Shown in pieces: positions 16,804-25,176 of a DNA stretch of 64,000 bases. A program made the translations under genes and the position numbers. The number at the start of each line of letters is the position of its first letter. The stretch's first letter is position 1. The notes below the pieces were generated by a model, which had not been told where the DNA came from, did no database searches, and worked only from the letters and a program-made list of their open reading frames with translations. The stretch is from Litoribacillus peritrichatus (GTDB lineage Bacteria > Pseudomonadota > Gammaproteobacteria > Pseudomonadales > Litoribrevibacteraceae): the NCBI RefSeq assembly GCF_039537985.1, contig NZ_BAABBN010000003.1, forward strand, positions 1 through 64,000, in the 5' to 3' direction.

Positions 16804-17955
16804 ATGGTAGCTACTTTGTTAAACCAGTTCGTTCGTGAACTCTATCAAACCAATGGGTTCATCCCTCTGCATGCGCCTGCCTTTGATGGCAATGAAAAAC
16901 AGTATGTATTGGAGACCCTCGATAGTACCTTTGTATCGAGTGTGGGTAAATTCGTTGATGATTTTGAACATAAAATAGAGGCTTATACCGGTACAGCAAA
17001 GGCAGTTGCTACAATGAATGGCACTGCGGCACTTCATTCTGCATTGTATATGGCTGGTGTAGCGAGTGGTGATCTTGTAATAACTCAGGCTTTGACATTT
17101 GTGGCAACTTGTAATGCGTTATACCACATGGGGGCAGAACCTGTTTTCGTAGATGTATCGCCTATCAGCTATGGATTGTGTCCTAAGGCTGTGGATACTT
17201 ACCTTACAGAAAATGCCAAAGTGACTGAGGAAGGTTGTTTTCATAAGCAAACAGACCAAAGAATCAAAGCGGTTGTGCCTATGCACACTTTTGGTCATCC
17301 GGTTGAGTTGGATGAATTAGTTTCTGTTTGTAATAAATGGAATTTAATTCTTGTTGAAGATGCCGCTGAAAGTTTAGGTTCCTTCTACAGGGGTAAGCAT
17401 ACTGGCACTGTTGGTGAGTTTGGTGCGCTAAGCTTTAATGGTAACAAGATTATCACTACCGGTGGTGGGGGCGTTATTCTTTGCAAGTCAGAAGATGATG
17501 GTATACATACCAAACATATTACTACTACAGCGAAAGTACCTCATCCCTATGAGTTCTATCATGATGAACCTGGTTTTAACTATCGTATGCCAAATCTGAA
17601 TGCTGCTTTGGGTTGTGGGCAGATGGAAGTATTGGATAGCTATTTATTGACTAAGCGTCATTTAGCAGAGCAATATCAAAGTTTTTTTCACGGTTCTGAG
17701 TTTAAGTTTGTTGTTGAACCGGAATACGCCAGATCAAACTATTGGTTAAATACAATAATTTGTCCGGATACTGATACGCGTGATGAAATTCTTAAAATCA
17801 CTAACGATTCCGGTGTTATGACGCGTCCGATTTGGCAGTTGATGAATCGCTTACCGATGTTTGAGAGCTCATTGTGTGGTGATTTAAGCCAGTCTGAATT
17901 TTTTGAGTCAAGATTAGTAAATTTGCCAAGTAGTCCGGTAGCATTGTTGAAATGA
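16804..17955 (+). CDS. legC: PLP-dependent aminotransferase (LegC-like, DegT/DnrJ/EryC1 family)
   Basis: This enzyme would transfer an amino group to C4 of the UDP-4-keto-6-deoxy sugar made by LegB. DegT/DnrJ/EryC1 hallmarks are present: the substrate-loop segment MNGTAALHSAL, TFVATCNA, the PLP-aspartate region LVEDAAESLGS, and the Schiff-base Lys in SFNGNKIITTGGGG. The length of 383 residues is normal. It lies 26 bp after legB and overlaps the next gene by 4 nt (ATGA), so it is translationally coupled with the 2-epimerase. A perosamine-type or bacillosamine-type aminotransferase would look similar; the neighbouring NeuC and NeuB homologues favour the legionaminic acid route. Confidence 0.88.
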   Translation: MVATLLNQFVRELYQTNGFIPLHAPAFDGNEKQYVLETLDSTFVSSVGKFVDDFEHKIEAYTGTAKAVATMNGTAALHSALYMAGVASGDLVITQALTFVATCNALYHMGAEPVFVDVSPISYGLCPKAVDTYLTENAKVTEEGCFHKQTDQRIKAVVPMHTFGHPVELDELVSVCNKWNLILVEDAAESLGSFYRGKHTGTVGEFGALSFNGNKIITTGGGGVILCKSEDDGIHTKHITTTAKVPHPYEFYHDEPGFNYRMPNLNAALGCGQMEVLDSYLLTKRHLAEQYQSFFHGSEFKFVVEPEYARSNYWLNTIICPDTDTRDEILKITNDSGVMTRPIWQLMNRLPMFESSLCGDLSQSEFFESRLVNLPSSPVALLK

Positions 17956-19118
17956 AGAAGGTTGCAGTTTTTACAGGTACTAGAGCTGAATATGGTTTGC
18001 TTTACTGGCTTCTAAAGGATATTCAGTCTGATTTAGATTTAACACTGCAATTATTGGTTTCTGGGATGCACTTGTCACCAGAGTTTGGTGAAACCTATAC
18101 ACAAATTGAAAATGATGGTTTTCAAATTGATGAGAAAATAGAGATCTTGCTCTCATCTAATAGTGCTGTTGGGACAGCGAAAAGTATGGGGCTTGGAGTG
18201 TTGGGCTTTACTGATGCGTTGGATCGATTAAAGCCTGATGTTTTGGTAATCCTGGGAGATCGTTTTGAGGCTTTAGCTGCAGCTCAGACTGCTATGCTTT
18301 TACGTATTCCTATTGTTCATTTACACGGTGGAGAAATTACAGAAGGTGCTTATGATGATGCCATTCGTCATTCAATCACTAAATTAAGTTACCTTCACTG
18401 TACCTCAACAGAAGAATATAGACAGAGGGTAATCCAGTTGGGTGAACTCCCTGAACGTGTTCATAATGTTGGTGCAATCGGTCTGGATCATCTAAAGCGT
18501 TCTAAGCTTATGTCGGTGAGTGAGCTGTCAAAGTCTTTAGGGTTTGAATTGTGTCAGCCCTATTTTGTTGTAACTTATCATCCAGTTACACTCGGTAGTG
18601 AGGCACCAGAAGAAAGTTTTCAGGCCTTATTGGATGCTTTAAATCAGTACCCTGATCATCAGGTTATTTTGACCTATCCTAATGCTGATGACGGTGGAAG
18701 ACGTATTATCCCCATGCTTAAGGACTATGCAGCAACGTCATCGTTACGTGTTTTGGCAATTGCTTCATTAGGGCAGCAACGCTATTTGAGTGCTATTCAA
18801 TCTGCTGCGGTAGTGATAGGTAATTCTTCAAGTGGTGTAATTGAAGTGCCTGCTTTTGGTGTGCCAACAGTTGATATTGGACAGAGGCAGCAGGGTAGAC
18901 TGGCCGCTAAAAGTGTTCTTCATGCTGACGCTGAATTTCATTCTATAGTAGAGGCAATTGAACGAGCTTTATCGGGTAAGTATAAATCTTTAGATGAAAG
19001 GATTGTAAATCCGTATGGCCAGGGCGATGTTAGTTCTCAAATAATTAAGTTAATAAAATCTTTAGATTTTGATCCATGTAAATCTTTCTATGACCTATCT
19101 TTTGAAACTGTAGAGTGA
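17952..19118 (+). CDS. legG: Hydrolysing UDP-sugar 2-epimerase (LegG/NeuC family)
   Basis: The GT-B-fold enzyme removes UDP and inverts C2, giving 2,4-diacetamido-2,4,6-trideoxymannose in the legionaminic route or ManNAc in the sialic acid route. Conserved family motifs are intact: FTGTRAEYGLLYWLLK at the N-terminus, ILGDRFEALAAA, HLHGGEITEGAYDDAIRHSI and IGNSSSGVIEVPAFGVP near the C-terminus. At 388 residues it has the usual length. The start overlaps the stop of legC (ATGA), and a NeuB homologue follows after 7 bp. Placement right after LegB and LegC favours LegG over a true NeuC. Confidence 0.9.
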   Translation: MKKVAVFTGTRAEYGLLYWLLKDIQSDLDLTLQLLVSGMHLSPEFGETYTQIENDGFQIDEKIEILLSSNSAVGTAKSMGLGVLGFTDALDRLKPDVLVILGDRFEALAAAQTAMLLRIPIVHLHGGEITEGAYDDAIRHSITKLSYLHCTSTEEYRQRVIQLGELPERVHNVGAIGLDHLKRSKLMSVSELSKSLGFELCQPYFVVTYHPVTLGSEAPEESFQALLDALNQYPDHQVILTYPNADDGGRRIIPMLKDYAATSSLRVLAIASLGQQRYLSAIQSAAVVIGNSSSGVIEVPAFGVPTVDIGQRQQGRLAAKSVLHADAEFHSIVEAIERALSGKYKSLDERIVNPYGQGDVSSQIIKLIKSLDFDPCKSFYDLSFETVE

Positions 19119-19125
19119 CAGTTTA

Positions 19126-20199
19126 ATGACCTTAATAATTGCTGAAGCAGGTGTAAATCATAATGGTGATGAGAGACTTGCCTTTGAATTGGTGGATGCG
19201 GCCTACCAGGCTGGGGCAGACATTGTGAAATTTCAGACTTTTAAGGCTAAGAATCTGGTAACTGAGTCTGCAAGACAAGCTGATTATCAACTGACTAATA
19301 CTCAAAAGCAGGAGTCTCAGCTGACAATGTTAAGTCGATTGGAATTGTCACATAAGGCTCATCACAAGCTTGTAGAACATTGTAATAGTTTGGGAATTCA
19401 ATTTTTATCGACGGCTTTTGACTCGGAAAGCTTAGTGTTTCTTGTTAATGACCTTGGTCTTACTAGGTTGAAGATACCTTCAGGTGAACTTACTAACGCT
19501 CCTTTGGTACTGGAGCATGCACGTACTGGCTGTGACTTGATCGTTTCAACTGGGATGGCAACGTTAGCAGAGATCGAAATGGCGCTAGGTGTGATAGCTT
19601 TTGGTTTTATTGCATCTAAAAATGATGAACCAAGTGTAGCCAAGTTTCAGGAGGCTTATGCCTCAGAACAAGGACAGAAAGCACTAAAAGAGAAAGTGAC
19701 TATCTTGCACTGTACAACTGAATACCCAGCACCTTTCGAGGAAATAAACTTGAGGGCGATGGACACTCTTGCAAAAGCGTTTGAATTGCAAGCTGGTTAT
19801 TCGGATCACAGTGATGGTATTACAATTCCTATTGCTGCTGCAGCGCGTGGTGCTGTGCTTATCGAGAAACATTTTACGCTTGATAAAAACATGGAAGGTC
19901 CAGATCATAAAGCTTCGTTGGAACCGAATGAGTTAAAAGCAATGATTTTAGCTATTCGTCAAGTGGAGGTAGCTTTAGGCTCTGGTGTAAAAGCACCTAC
20001 TGTTTCAGAAATAAAGAACAAATCGGTTGCTAGAAAAAGTATTGTAGCGGCGAAGCCTATCGAGTCAGGCGAGTTGTTTACCGCTGAAAACCTTGTAATT
20101 AAACGACCAGGTGAAGGCCTGTCACCTTATAAGTTCTGGGAACTGCTGTCTACTAAGGCGAACAAAAGCTATGGCGTTGGAGATCTAATCGGTGAGTGA
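19126..20199 (+). CDS. legI: Nonulosonic acid synthase (LegI/NeuB family)
   Basis: The enzyme condenses a six-carbon amino sugar with phosphoenolpyruvate to a nine-carbon nonulosonic acid (legionaminic or a sialic acid). The TIM-barrel domain carries IAEAGVNHNGD, DIVKFQTFKAKNLV, KIPSGELTNAPLV, LHCTTEYPAPFEEINL, GYSDHSDGI and IEKHFTLDKNMEGPDHKASL; the His residues of SDH and KHF are the metal ligands of the family. The C-terminal antifreeze-like SAF domain is present (residues about 295-357: SIVAAKPIESGELF, KRPGEGLSPYKFWELL). The length of 357 is normal. It overlaps the acetyltransferase gene by 8 nt. All catalytic motifs are conventional, unlike those of the second synthase at 25858-26850. 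Confidence 0.92.
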   Translation: MTLIIAEAGVNHNGDERLAFELVDAAYQAGADIVKFQTFKAKNLVTESARQADYQLTNTQKQESQLTMLSRLELSHKAHHKLVEHCNSLGIQFLSTAFDSESLVFLVNDLGLTRLKIPSGELTNAPLVLEHARTGCDLIVSTGMATLAEIEMALGVIAFGFIASKNDEPSVAKFQEAYASEQGQKALKEKVTILHCTTEYPAPFEEINLRAMDTLAKAFELQAGYSDHSDGITIPIAAAARGAVLIEKHFTLDKNMEGPDHKASLEPNELKAMILAIRQVEVALGSGVKAPTVSEIKNKSVARKSIVAAKPIESGELFTAENLVIKRPGEGLSPYKFWELLSTKANKSYGVGDLIGE

Positions 20200-20842
20200 T
20201 TCGGATTTATTGCCTATTGTAATCATTGGTGGTGGAGGTCATGCGGCAGTTATTGCTGATATTTTGTTAAGGCAAAATAGAACGATTCTCGCAGTTGTGT
20301 CACCTGATGAAATTAGTCACAGGAAAGTTTTTACTGGTATGAATCGTTTGGTTTCTGACGATCAAATCAGACAGTTTGATCCAGAAACCGTAAGGTTGGT
20401 TAATGGTATCGGTATGATACCGCGCTCAAAGTTTAGACAACAAGTCAACGATACCTATCTGGCGTTGGATTATGAATTTGAAACTGTTATTGCAAATGAA
20501 GCGATCGTATCTCCTTATGCAGAGGTAGGCCCTGGTGTACAAATTTTCCCAGGCGCTATTGTCCAGTCAGGAGCAGTGCTTGGTGCGCATAGTATTATTA
20601 ACACAAGTGCTGTTATTGAGCATGATTGCCAGATTGGTGCATATAACCATATAGCGCCAAGAGCAACGTTGTGTGGTCGAGTTCGAAGTGAAAGTGCTGT
20701 GTATGTGGGGGCTGGTGCTACAGTGATTCATAATATTTCCTTGGCTAAAAACTCCATTGTTACGGCTGGTACTACGGTAGTTAGTTCGCTGGATGAACTT
20801 CAAATTACATATCCTGCGAGAGCAGTAACTAGATCTATTTAA
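20192..20842 (+). CDS. NeuD-like hexapeptide-repeat sugar O/N-acetyltransferase
   Basis: A Rossmann-like N-terminal part (PIVIIGGGGHAAVIADIL) followed by a left-handed beta-helix of hexapeptide repeats (about residues 105-195) is the pattern of the NeuD/PglD/PerB acyltransferase family. These enzymes acetylate an amino or hydroxyl group of a UDP-linked sugar using acetyl-CoA. In a legionaminic pathway the N4-acetylation (LegH-type step) fits best. The start is GTG and overlaps the synthase stop by 8 nt, so translation is coupled. The catalytic His is probably the one in VIEHDCQIGAYNHI. After this gene there is a 332-bp gap, so transcription may end or weaken here. Confidence 0.85.
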   Translation: MSDSDLLPIVIIGGGGHAAVIADILLRQNRTILAVVSPDEISHRKVFTGMNRLVSDDQIRQFDPETVRLVNGIGMIPRSKFRQQVNDTYLALDYEFETVIANEAIVSPYAEVGPGVQIFPGAIVQSGAVLGAHSIINTSAVIEHDCQIGAYNHIAPRATLCGRVRSESAVYVGAGATVIHNISLAKNSIVTAGTTVVSSLDELQITYPARAVTRSI

Positions 20843-21174
20843 TTGTTCGTGATTTACATGAGAAATAATGGGAAAGATTGATTCCTTTATGTTGCTATAA
20901 GGTGTACTTCAACGCTATTGAAAATTAACTATTGTGTTGTAGATATAGTGTTCGATATTGAGAGCTGTTTTATAAGTGTAGCAATAAGTAACTGTGATAT
21001 TTATAGAAAAATATTAACCGGTTCGACAATATTGGATTTAGTGCCTGGGGTGATCTATATAGCTTCAATGGTGGCGAATGGCAATACGTTGCTAGTGAAT
21101 TATGACCACTTATTAAGAAAAACCTGTAATAGGTAAAAACGTTGCAGGTATTATTCTAAAAATTGGGGTAAAAG
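20843..21174 (+). other. 332-bp gene-free stretch
   Basis: I see no convincing gene. A 72-codon open frame from 20918 to 21136 begins with TTG, has no ribosome-binding site and no recognisable features. No clear hairpin terminator is present. The GGGG run at about 21163-21166, a few bases before ATG 21175, serves as ribosome-binding site for the next gene. Confidence 0.5.
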
Positions 21175-22236
21175 ATGATAGATGGTTGGAGACAGGTGTT
21201 AATGAGGCCGAGTGACTCAATTAAGGCGGCTTTGGAAGTGCTTGGGAATCAGGCTTTACGAATTGTCGTTGTTGTAGACTCCTACGATCGTTTGCTTGGT
21301 GTAGTTACTGATGGAGATATAAGAAGAGGTCTCCTCTCTGGTGTTGGTCTAGATGAGAGTATTGTCCAGGTTATGGTCAAAACACCAATTTCAGCGGATA
21401 TTACGGCTTCGAATGAAGATCTAGTGAAGTTGATGAATGATAATGATATTCTTTCTATTCCGTTGCTGGATAATGGTAAGGTTGTTGGTGTTGAAACATT
21501 ACATAACACTTTAAACACTAAGGAATCCATAGATTCACCTGTGTTTATAATGGCTGGTGGTTTTGGCACAAGGCTACGGCCGCTTACTAACGAATGCCCG
21601 AAACCTATGTTGGAACTGGCTGATGATTATCCAATGTTAAGAGTACTTATCGAGCAGTTTAAACAGCAAGGGTTTTGGAAGTTCTTTATTTCTACTCATT
21701 TTCTTCCCGAGAAAATACACTCTTATTTTGGAAATGGTGAAAAATTTGGAGTTGAGATTACTTATTTACATGAAGATCAGCCGTTGGGAACTGGTGGTGC
21801 GTTAAGCCTATTACCGGAATCTGCATATGAGGAATCACCGATAATACTAATAAATGGAGACATTCTTACTCAGTTGGATTTTTCGAAATTACTCTCTTTT
21901 CATAATAGAAGTGGCGCCGAAGCAACCATGTGTGTAAGAGAATTTGATTATCAAATACCATACGGTGTTGTCTCAAGCAATGAAGGTAAGCTTAATGGAT
22001 TTAAAGAAAAGCCAGTTGAAACTTACACTGTCAATGCAGGTATTTATGTTTTATCGAAAAAAATTCTAACTAAAGTGTCTAGTTCAACAAAAATAGATTT
22101 ACCTTCTTTATTGGAACAAACAGTTGAAAATCATGGGGAGGTAAGAGTATATCCTTTTTATGATTATTGGTTAGATATTGGTCGTATGGAAGATTTTAAG
22201 AGGGCGAGAAGAGACTTTACTCTTTTAAAGCGATGA
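21175..22236 (+). CDS. ptmE: CBS-domain nucleotidyltransferase (PtmE-like, glucosamine-1-phosphate guanylyltransferase)
   Basis: Two CBS motifs lie in the first 115 residues (for example DSYDRLLGVVTDGDIRRGLL). A sugar-1-phosphate nucleotidyltransferase domain follows, with the signature FIMAGGFGTRLRPLTNECPK (about residues 122-141), then INGDILTQLDF and a C-terminal YPFYDYWLDIGRMEDFKRA. In Campylobacter, PtmE makes GDP-GlcN from glucosamine-1-phosphate at the start of the GDP-linked legionaminic acid pathway. That substrate here is inferred from similarity of layout and context. PtmA and PtmF homologues, which act with PtmE in Campylobacter, are not visible in this window. It is the last gene before a 902-bp gene-free stretch. 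Confidence 0.8.
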   Translation: MIDGWRQVLMRPSDSIKAALEVLGNQALRIVVVVDSYDRLLGVVTDGDIRRGLLSGVGLDESIVQVMVKTPISADITASNEDLVKLMNDNDILSIPLLDNGKVVGVETLHNTLNTKESIDSPVFIMAGGFGTRLRPLTNECPKPMLELADDYPMLRVLIEQFKQQGFWKFFISTHFLPEKIHSYFGNGEKFGVEITYLHEDQPLGTGGALSLLPESAYEESPIILINGDILTQLDFSKLLSFHNRSGAEATMCVREFDYQIPYGVVSSNEGKLNGFKEKPVETYTVNAGIYVLSKKILTKVSSSTKIDLPSLLEQTVENHGEVRVYPFYDYWLDIGRMEDFKRARRDFTLLKR

Positions 22237-23138
22237 GCTAGCTAAGGTGTTTGCCAGAAAGTATGTTGGTGCCTATTAGTTGAATTTAAAAAATATAGTT
22301 TGTTTATTGCTTGGTTTAAAGTATTTACTTATTAGAAGAATAGAAGGTTAAATTCATCTTCTTATAATGGGTGGTTTTAAAAATTCTCAGGTTGGGCTTG
22401 AATTAAGATATCAAGAGTAGTATTTGTGCTGAAATAGACTAATATTCCTTTGTTTGTATTTTAAGTTTACCGTAACTGCAATAAAAATGAGCTATGAGTA
22501 GCCTGTAGAAGAGCGAGAATAGTAGAATGAGTCTAGTTTTTCGTAGTTCTTAAGTATAAAGAGAGGGGCTAAGTTACTGGTTGTTGATACTTTACTAGTG
22601 GGAACTAAAGAGAAATTTAATTGTTGATGAATTTTTTAGTTTGCTTGTGAGAAATTTATATTGAATTGTGGTACTAAAAGTGCCTCATTGAGCAGTGTAC
22701 CTTTCGCTGTGATTGTAATGTTGGCTTCATATAAGAGTTCTTAAAACGATTACCGTTGATAACGGGGAGTAGTTTGCCCAATATAATAAAGTTAAAAAGA
22801 GCTAGGAAGCGATGATTTGTATTCCTGTGAATACTCCTCTAGGGTGTGGCATCTGAATTTTCAGTGTTTATGGTTTGCAAAGACAGCATGCTTCAAAGGA
22901 AGTTATTTTAGATTGGTAATGAATGATGGACTGAAATTTATTTAGGTTAGAGGAGCTTGCCTTAAATAATCGAGGGAAGTCTATTATGATTGAAAAGTTT
23001 GACTTTCTGATGGTGTTGCATTTACTAGTTGATTCCTCATGATAACCATTTTGGAATAAAGTATTAATTTATGTTTATTTTAACTTTTTTCGCTGAACTA
23101 GCTAAGTGTAAAGAATTTTATAGAAATAAGGTTCAAAA
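22237..23138 (+). other. 902-bp AT-rich gene-free stretch inside the polysaccharide locus
   Basis: No open frame of 60 codons or more exists on either strand. The sequence is strongly AT-rich, and I recognise no gene remnant, tRNA or IS end. A 9-bp direct repeat CTAGCTAAG lies at both margins (22238-22246 and 23098-23106), which could be chance. An AAGG ribosome-binding site for the next gene lies just before 23139. Either this is a decayed gene or excised element, or a long leader that carries a promoter for the second half of the locus. Confidence 0.6.
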
Positions 23139-24407
23139 ATGAAAAGCAAAGTTTGTGTTATTGGCCTAGGTTATGTTGGTTTGCCGCTTGCGGTTGAATT
23201 ATCTAAAAGTTATGAAGTGTTTGGTTGTGATGCTAATAAATCGAAAGTGCAAAGCATTAATGATGGAAAGGATCCTACAGGGGAGTTGTCAGAGAATCAA
23301 AAACAGTACTTACCAAACATCTGTTTTAGTGATTCGTTAACTAATTTACCTGATTCTGAGTTTTATATAGTTTGTGTTCCGACTCCAGTGGCCGATGATA
23401 AACGTCCTAGTTTAGATTATGTAGAGAGCGCATCTCTAGCTATAAGTAAAAAACTTAAGAGGGGGAATATAGTTGTATACGAGTCTACTGTCTACCCAGG
23501 GGCTACAGAAGAAGTGTGTGTACCTTTGTTAGAAAAGGAAAGTGGGCTAGTTCTTAATGAGGACTTTGGTGTTGGATATAGTCCTGAGAGGATTAATCCT
23601 AGTGATAAAAATAATACTTTGAGAACTATCAAAAAGATTGTAAGTGCATCTGATAGCGTCACTTTAGATCGTGTCGCAGCATTATATGAAAGTGTGGTTG
23701 ATGCAGGTCTATATCGTGCAAGCTCAATTAAAGTGGCAGAAGCGGCAAAAGCACTTGAAAATACACAGCGAGATGTAAATATAGCCCTTATTAATGAAAT
23801 GGCTATTCTCTTTGAGCGTTTAGAAATTGACACTACATCTGTCATACAAGCCGCTGAATCAAAATGGAACTTTCTTCCATTTAAGCCTGGTTTGGTAGGA
23901 GGGCATTGTATTGGAGTGGACCCATACTATTTGATTCATAAGGCTAACGTTCATAACTTTGGCTTATCTGTTGTTGAAGCTGCTAGAGAAGTAAATGAGG
24001 GGATAATAAGCTTTATCTCTAATAAGGTAATTGAATTATGTTTAAGTAAAAACGTTGATCTTCGCAACGCTAGGTGCCTATTTTATGGGGCGGCTTTTAA
24101 AGAAGATTGTAATGATGTAAGAAACTCAAAGGCTCTAGAATTAGCTGATAAGATAAATCGACTTGGCATTGATGTCGATATTTTTGATCCCTTGATAGAT
24201 CAAGAGGATTTCAAAAGCGAAGCAAGCTCAAAACTTAATTATCTTGTAGAAATAGAAGCGCTTTACGATATTATAATCTTGGCTGTTCCTCATGCACGAT
24301 TTAAAGATATGGATTCAAAAGATATTAAAGTCAATCTGAAAGAAGAGTCTGTTTTTATTGATCTTAAGTCTGTATATGGGAGAGAAGATAGTGACTATAG
24401 ATTATAG
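23139..24407 (+). CDS. UDP-N-acetylhexosamine 6-dehydrogenase (TviB/WbpO type)
   Basis: This NAD-dependent enzyme of the UDP-glucose/GDP-mannose dehydrogenase family would oxidise C6 of a UDP-N-acetylhexosamine to the uronic acid. Visible motifs are the N-terminal Rossmann segment VCVIGLGYVGLPLAVELSK, VCVPTPV, YESTVYPGATEE and the catalytic Cys region PGLVGGHCIGVDPYYL (about residues 251-266). The spacing and the VGGHCIGVDPYYL form match the TviB/WbpO (UDP-GalNAc/GlcNAc) branch rather than Ugd, which reads GYGGYCLPKD. The true Ugd of this genome lies at 45808. It opens the second half of the locus after the long gap and overlaps the next gene by 17 nt when that gene starts at GTG 24391. Confidence 0.88.
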   Translation: MKSKVCVIGLGYVGLPLAVELSKSYEVFGCDANKSKVQSINDGKDPTGELSENQKQYLPNICFSDSLTNLPDSEFYIVCVPTPVADDKRPSLDYVESASLAISKKLKRGNIVVYESTVYPGATEEVCVPLLEKESGLVLNEDFGVGYSPERINPSDKNNTLRTIKKIVSASDSVTLDRVAALYESVVDAGLYRASSIKVAEAAKALENTQRDVNIALINEMAILFERLEIDTTSVIQAAESKWNFLPFKPGLVGGHCIGVDPYYLIHKANVHNFGLSVVEAAREVNEGIISFISNKVIELCLSKNVDLRNARCLFYGAAFKEDCNDVRNSKALELADKINRLGIDVDIFDPLIDQEDFKSEASSKLNYLVEIEALYDIIILAVPHARFKDMDSKDIKVNLKEESVFIDLKSVYGREDSDYRL

Positions 24408-25176
24408 CGGTTTTAAAAGAGAAGAATATTTGAAATTTATTAAGGAAGATATTTTTAAGGTTGGTCGAGTACAGAGCTTTAATTTGTTGTTTGATTTAAT
24501 TGAAAATTTAAAGGATTATCCGAGTATCGCGTTACTGGAACGATCTTATATATATAATGGTTATAGTATTTTTTCACCTCTCTTTTCAAAAACTGTAGAG
24601 GTGATAGATTATCGCCCAGAAACAGCAAATGAAAGATCTGGTTTTCAGAAGTCTTGGGTGGATGACTATTGTCGGTATATGGTAAGGTCTGAAAGCTCTG
24701 TAGTAATTGAAAGTGATGAACCTAAATTTGAAGGCCAAATTATTGAGTCTGATCTATTATTAGTCCCAAACGTGTTACATCATTGTTCAGATTTTGAAAA
24801 AACTTTGACGGAAATTATTCAATACTCTAATGCGATTAATAAAATAGCAGTATTTGACTCGTATATTAGGGAGGAGCATCAAGCTCCCGATGACTATGCT
24901 AGGCAAACCCGTTGGTCTTTGAAAAGGATGATGCAATCTATGGGTTTTTCTGAAACTCAATATCAGGAGGCTGGAAATGTTTTTGATGCTATTCGATACA
25001 TGATTTTTCAAGCTGATAAGCTTTTAAGTAGTGAACCTGAACTTGGTGATGTCAAAAAAAGCCTCTATCAATTAGATGATATGTTAGTCGACCACTGTAA
25101 GAATGAAGAATATCGCTCACTAAGAAGGCCTCATGCGAGTTTAAGTACAGGGTATTGGGCTATTTATGAAAGATGA
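24391..25176 (+). CDS. Methyltransferase-like protein of unknown substrate
   Basis: A region of about 261 residues contains LLVPNVLHHCSDF, followed by a strand and the segment MMQSMGFSETQYQEAG. This is the pattern of the second half of class I SAM-dependent methyltransferases (motif IV to post-VI). The N-terminal glycine-rich SAM motif is not obvious: ALLERSYIYNGYSIFSPL sits where GxGxG would be. It may therefore be degenerate or use another cofactor. GTG 24391 is chosen because GGAG lies just upstream (24379-24382) and starts further upstream would overlap the dehydrogenase by up to 50 nt. It lies directly before the first CMP-sugar synthetase gene and overlaps it by 11 nt, so it could modify a nonulosonic acid or its precursor. 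Confidence 0.6.
   Translation: MTIDYSGFKREEYLKFIKEDIFKVGRVQSFNLLFDLIENLKDYPSIALLERSYIYNGYSIFSPLFSKTVEVIDYRPETANERSGFQKSWVDDYCRYMVRSESSVVIESDEPKFEGQIIESDLLLVPNVLHHCSDFEKTLTEIIQYSNAINKIAVFDSYIREEHQAPDDYARQTRWSLKRMMQSMGFSETQYQEAGNVFDAIRYMIFQADKLLSSEPELGDVKKSLYQLDDMLVDHCKNEEYRSLRRPHASLSTGYWAIYER

Noticed and set aside
20918..21136. 72-codon open frame as a small gene
   Set aside because: TTG start, no ribosome-binding site, no recognisable features; likely chance in AT-rich DNA.
22238..23106. CTAGCTAAG repeats as target-site duplication of a lost element
   Set aside because: A 9-bp repeat within 900 bp of AT-rich DNA can occur by chance and no element ends are seen; kept only as a note.
23492..23845. 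117-codon minus-strand frame inside the UDP-sugar dehydrogenase gene
   Set aside because: Shadow frame; the + strand protein has all family motifs.
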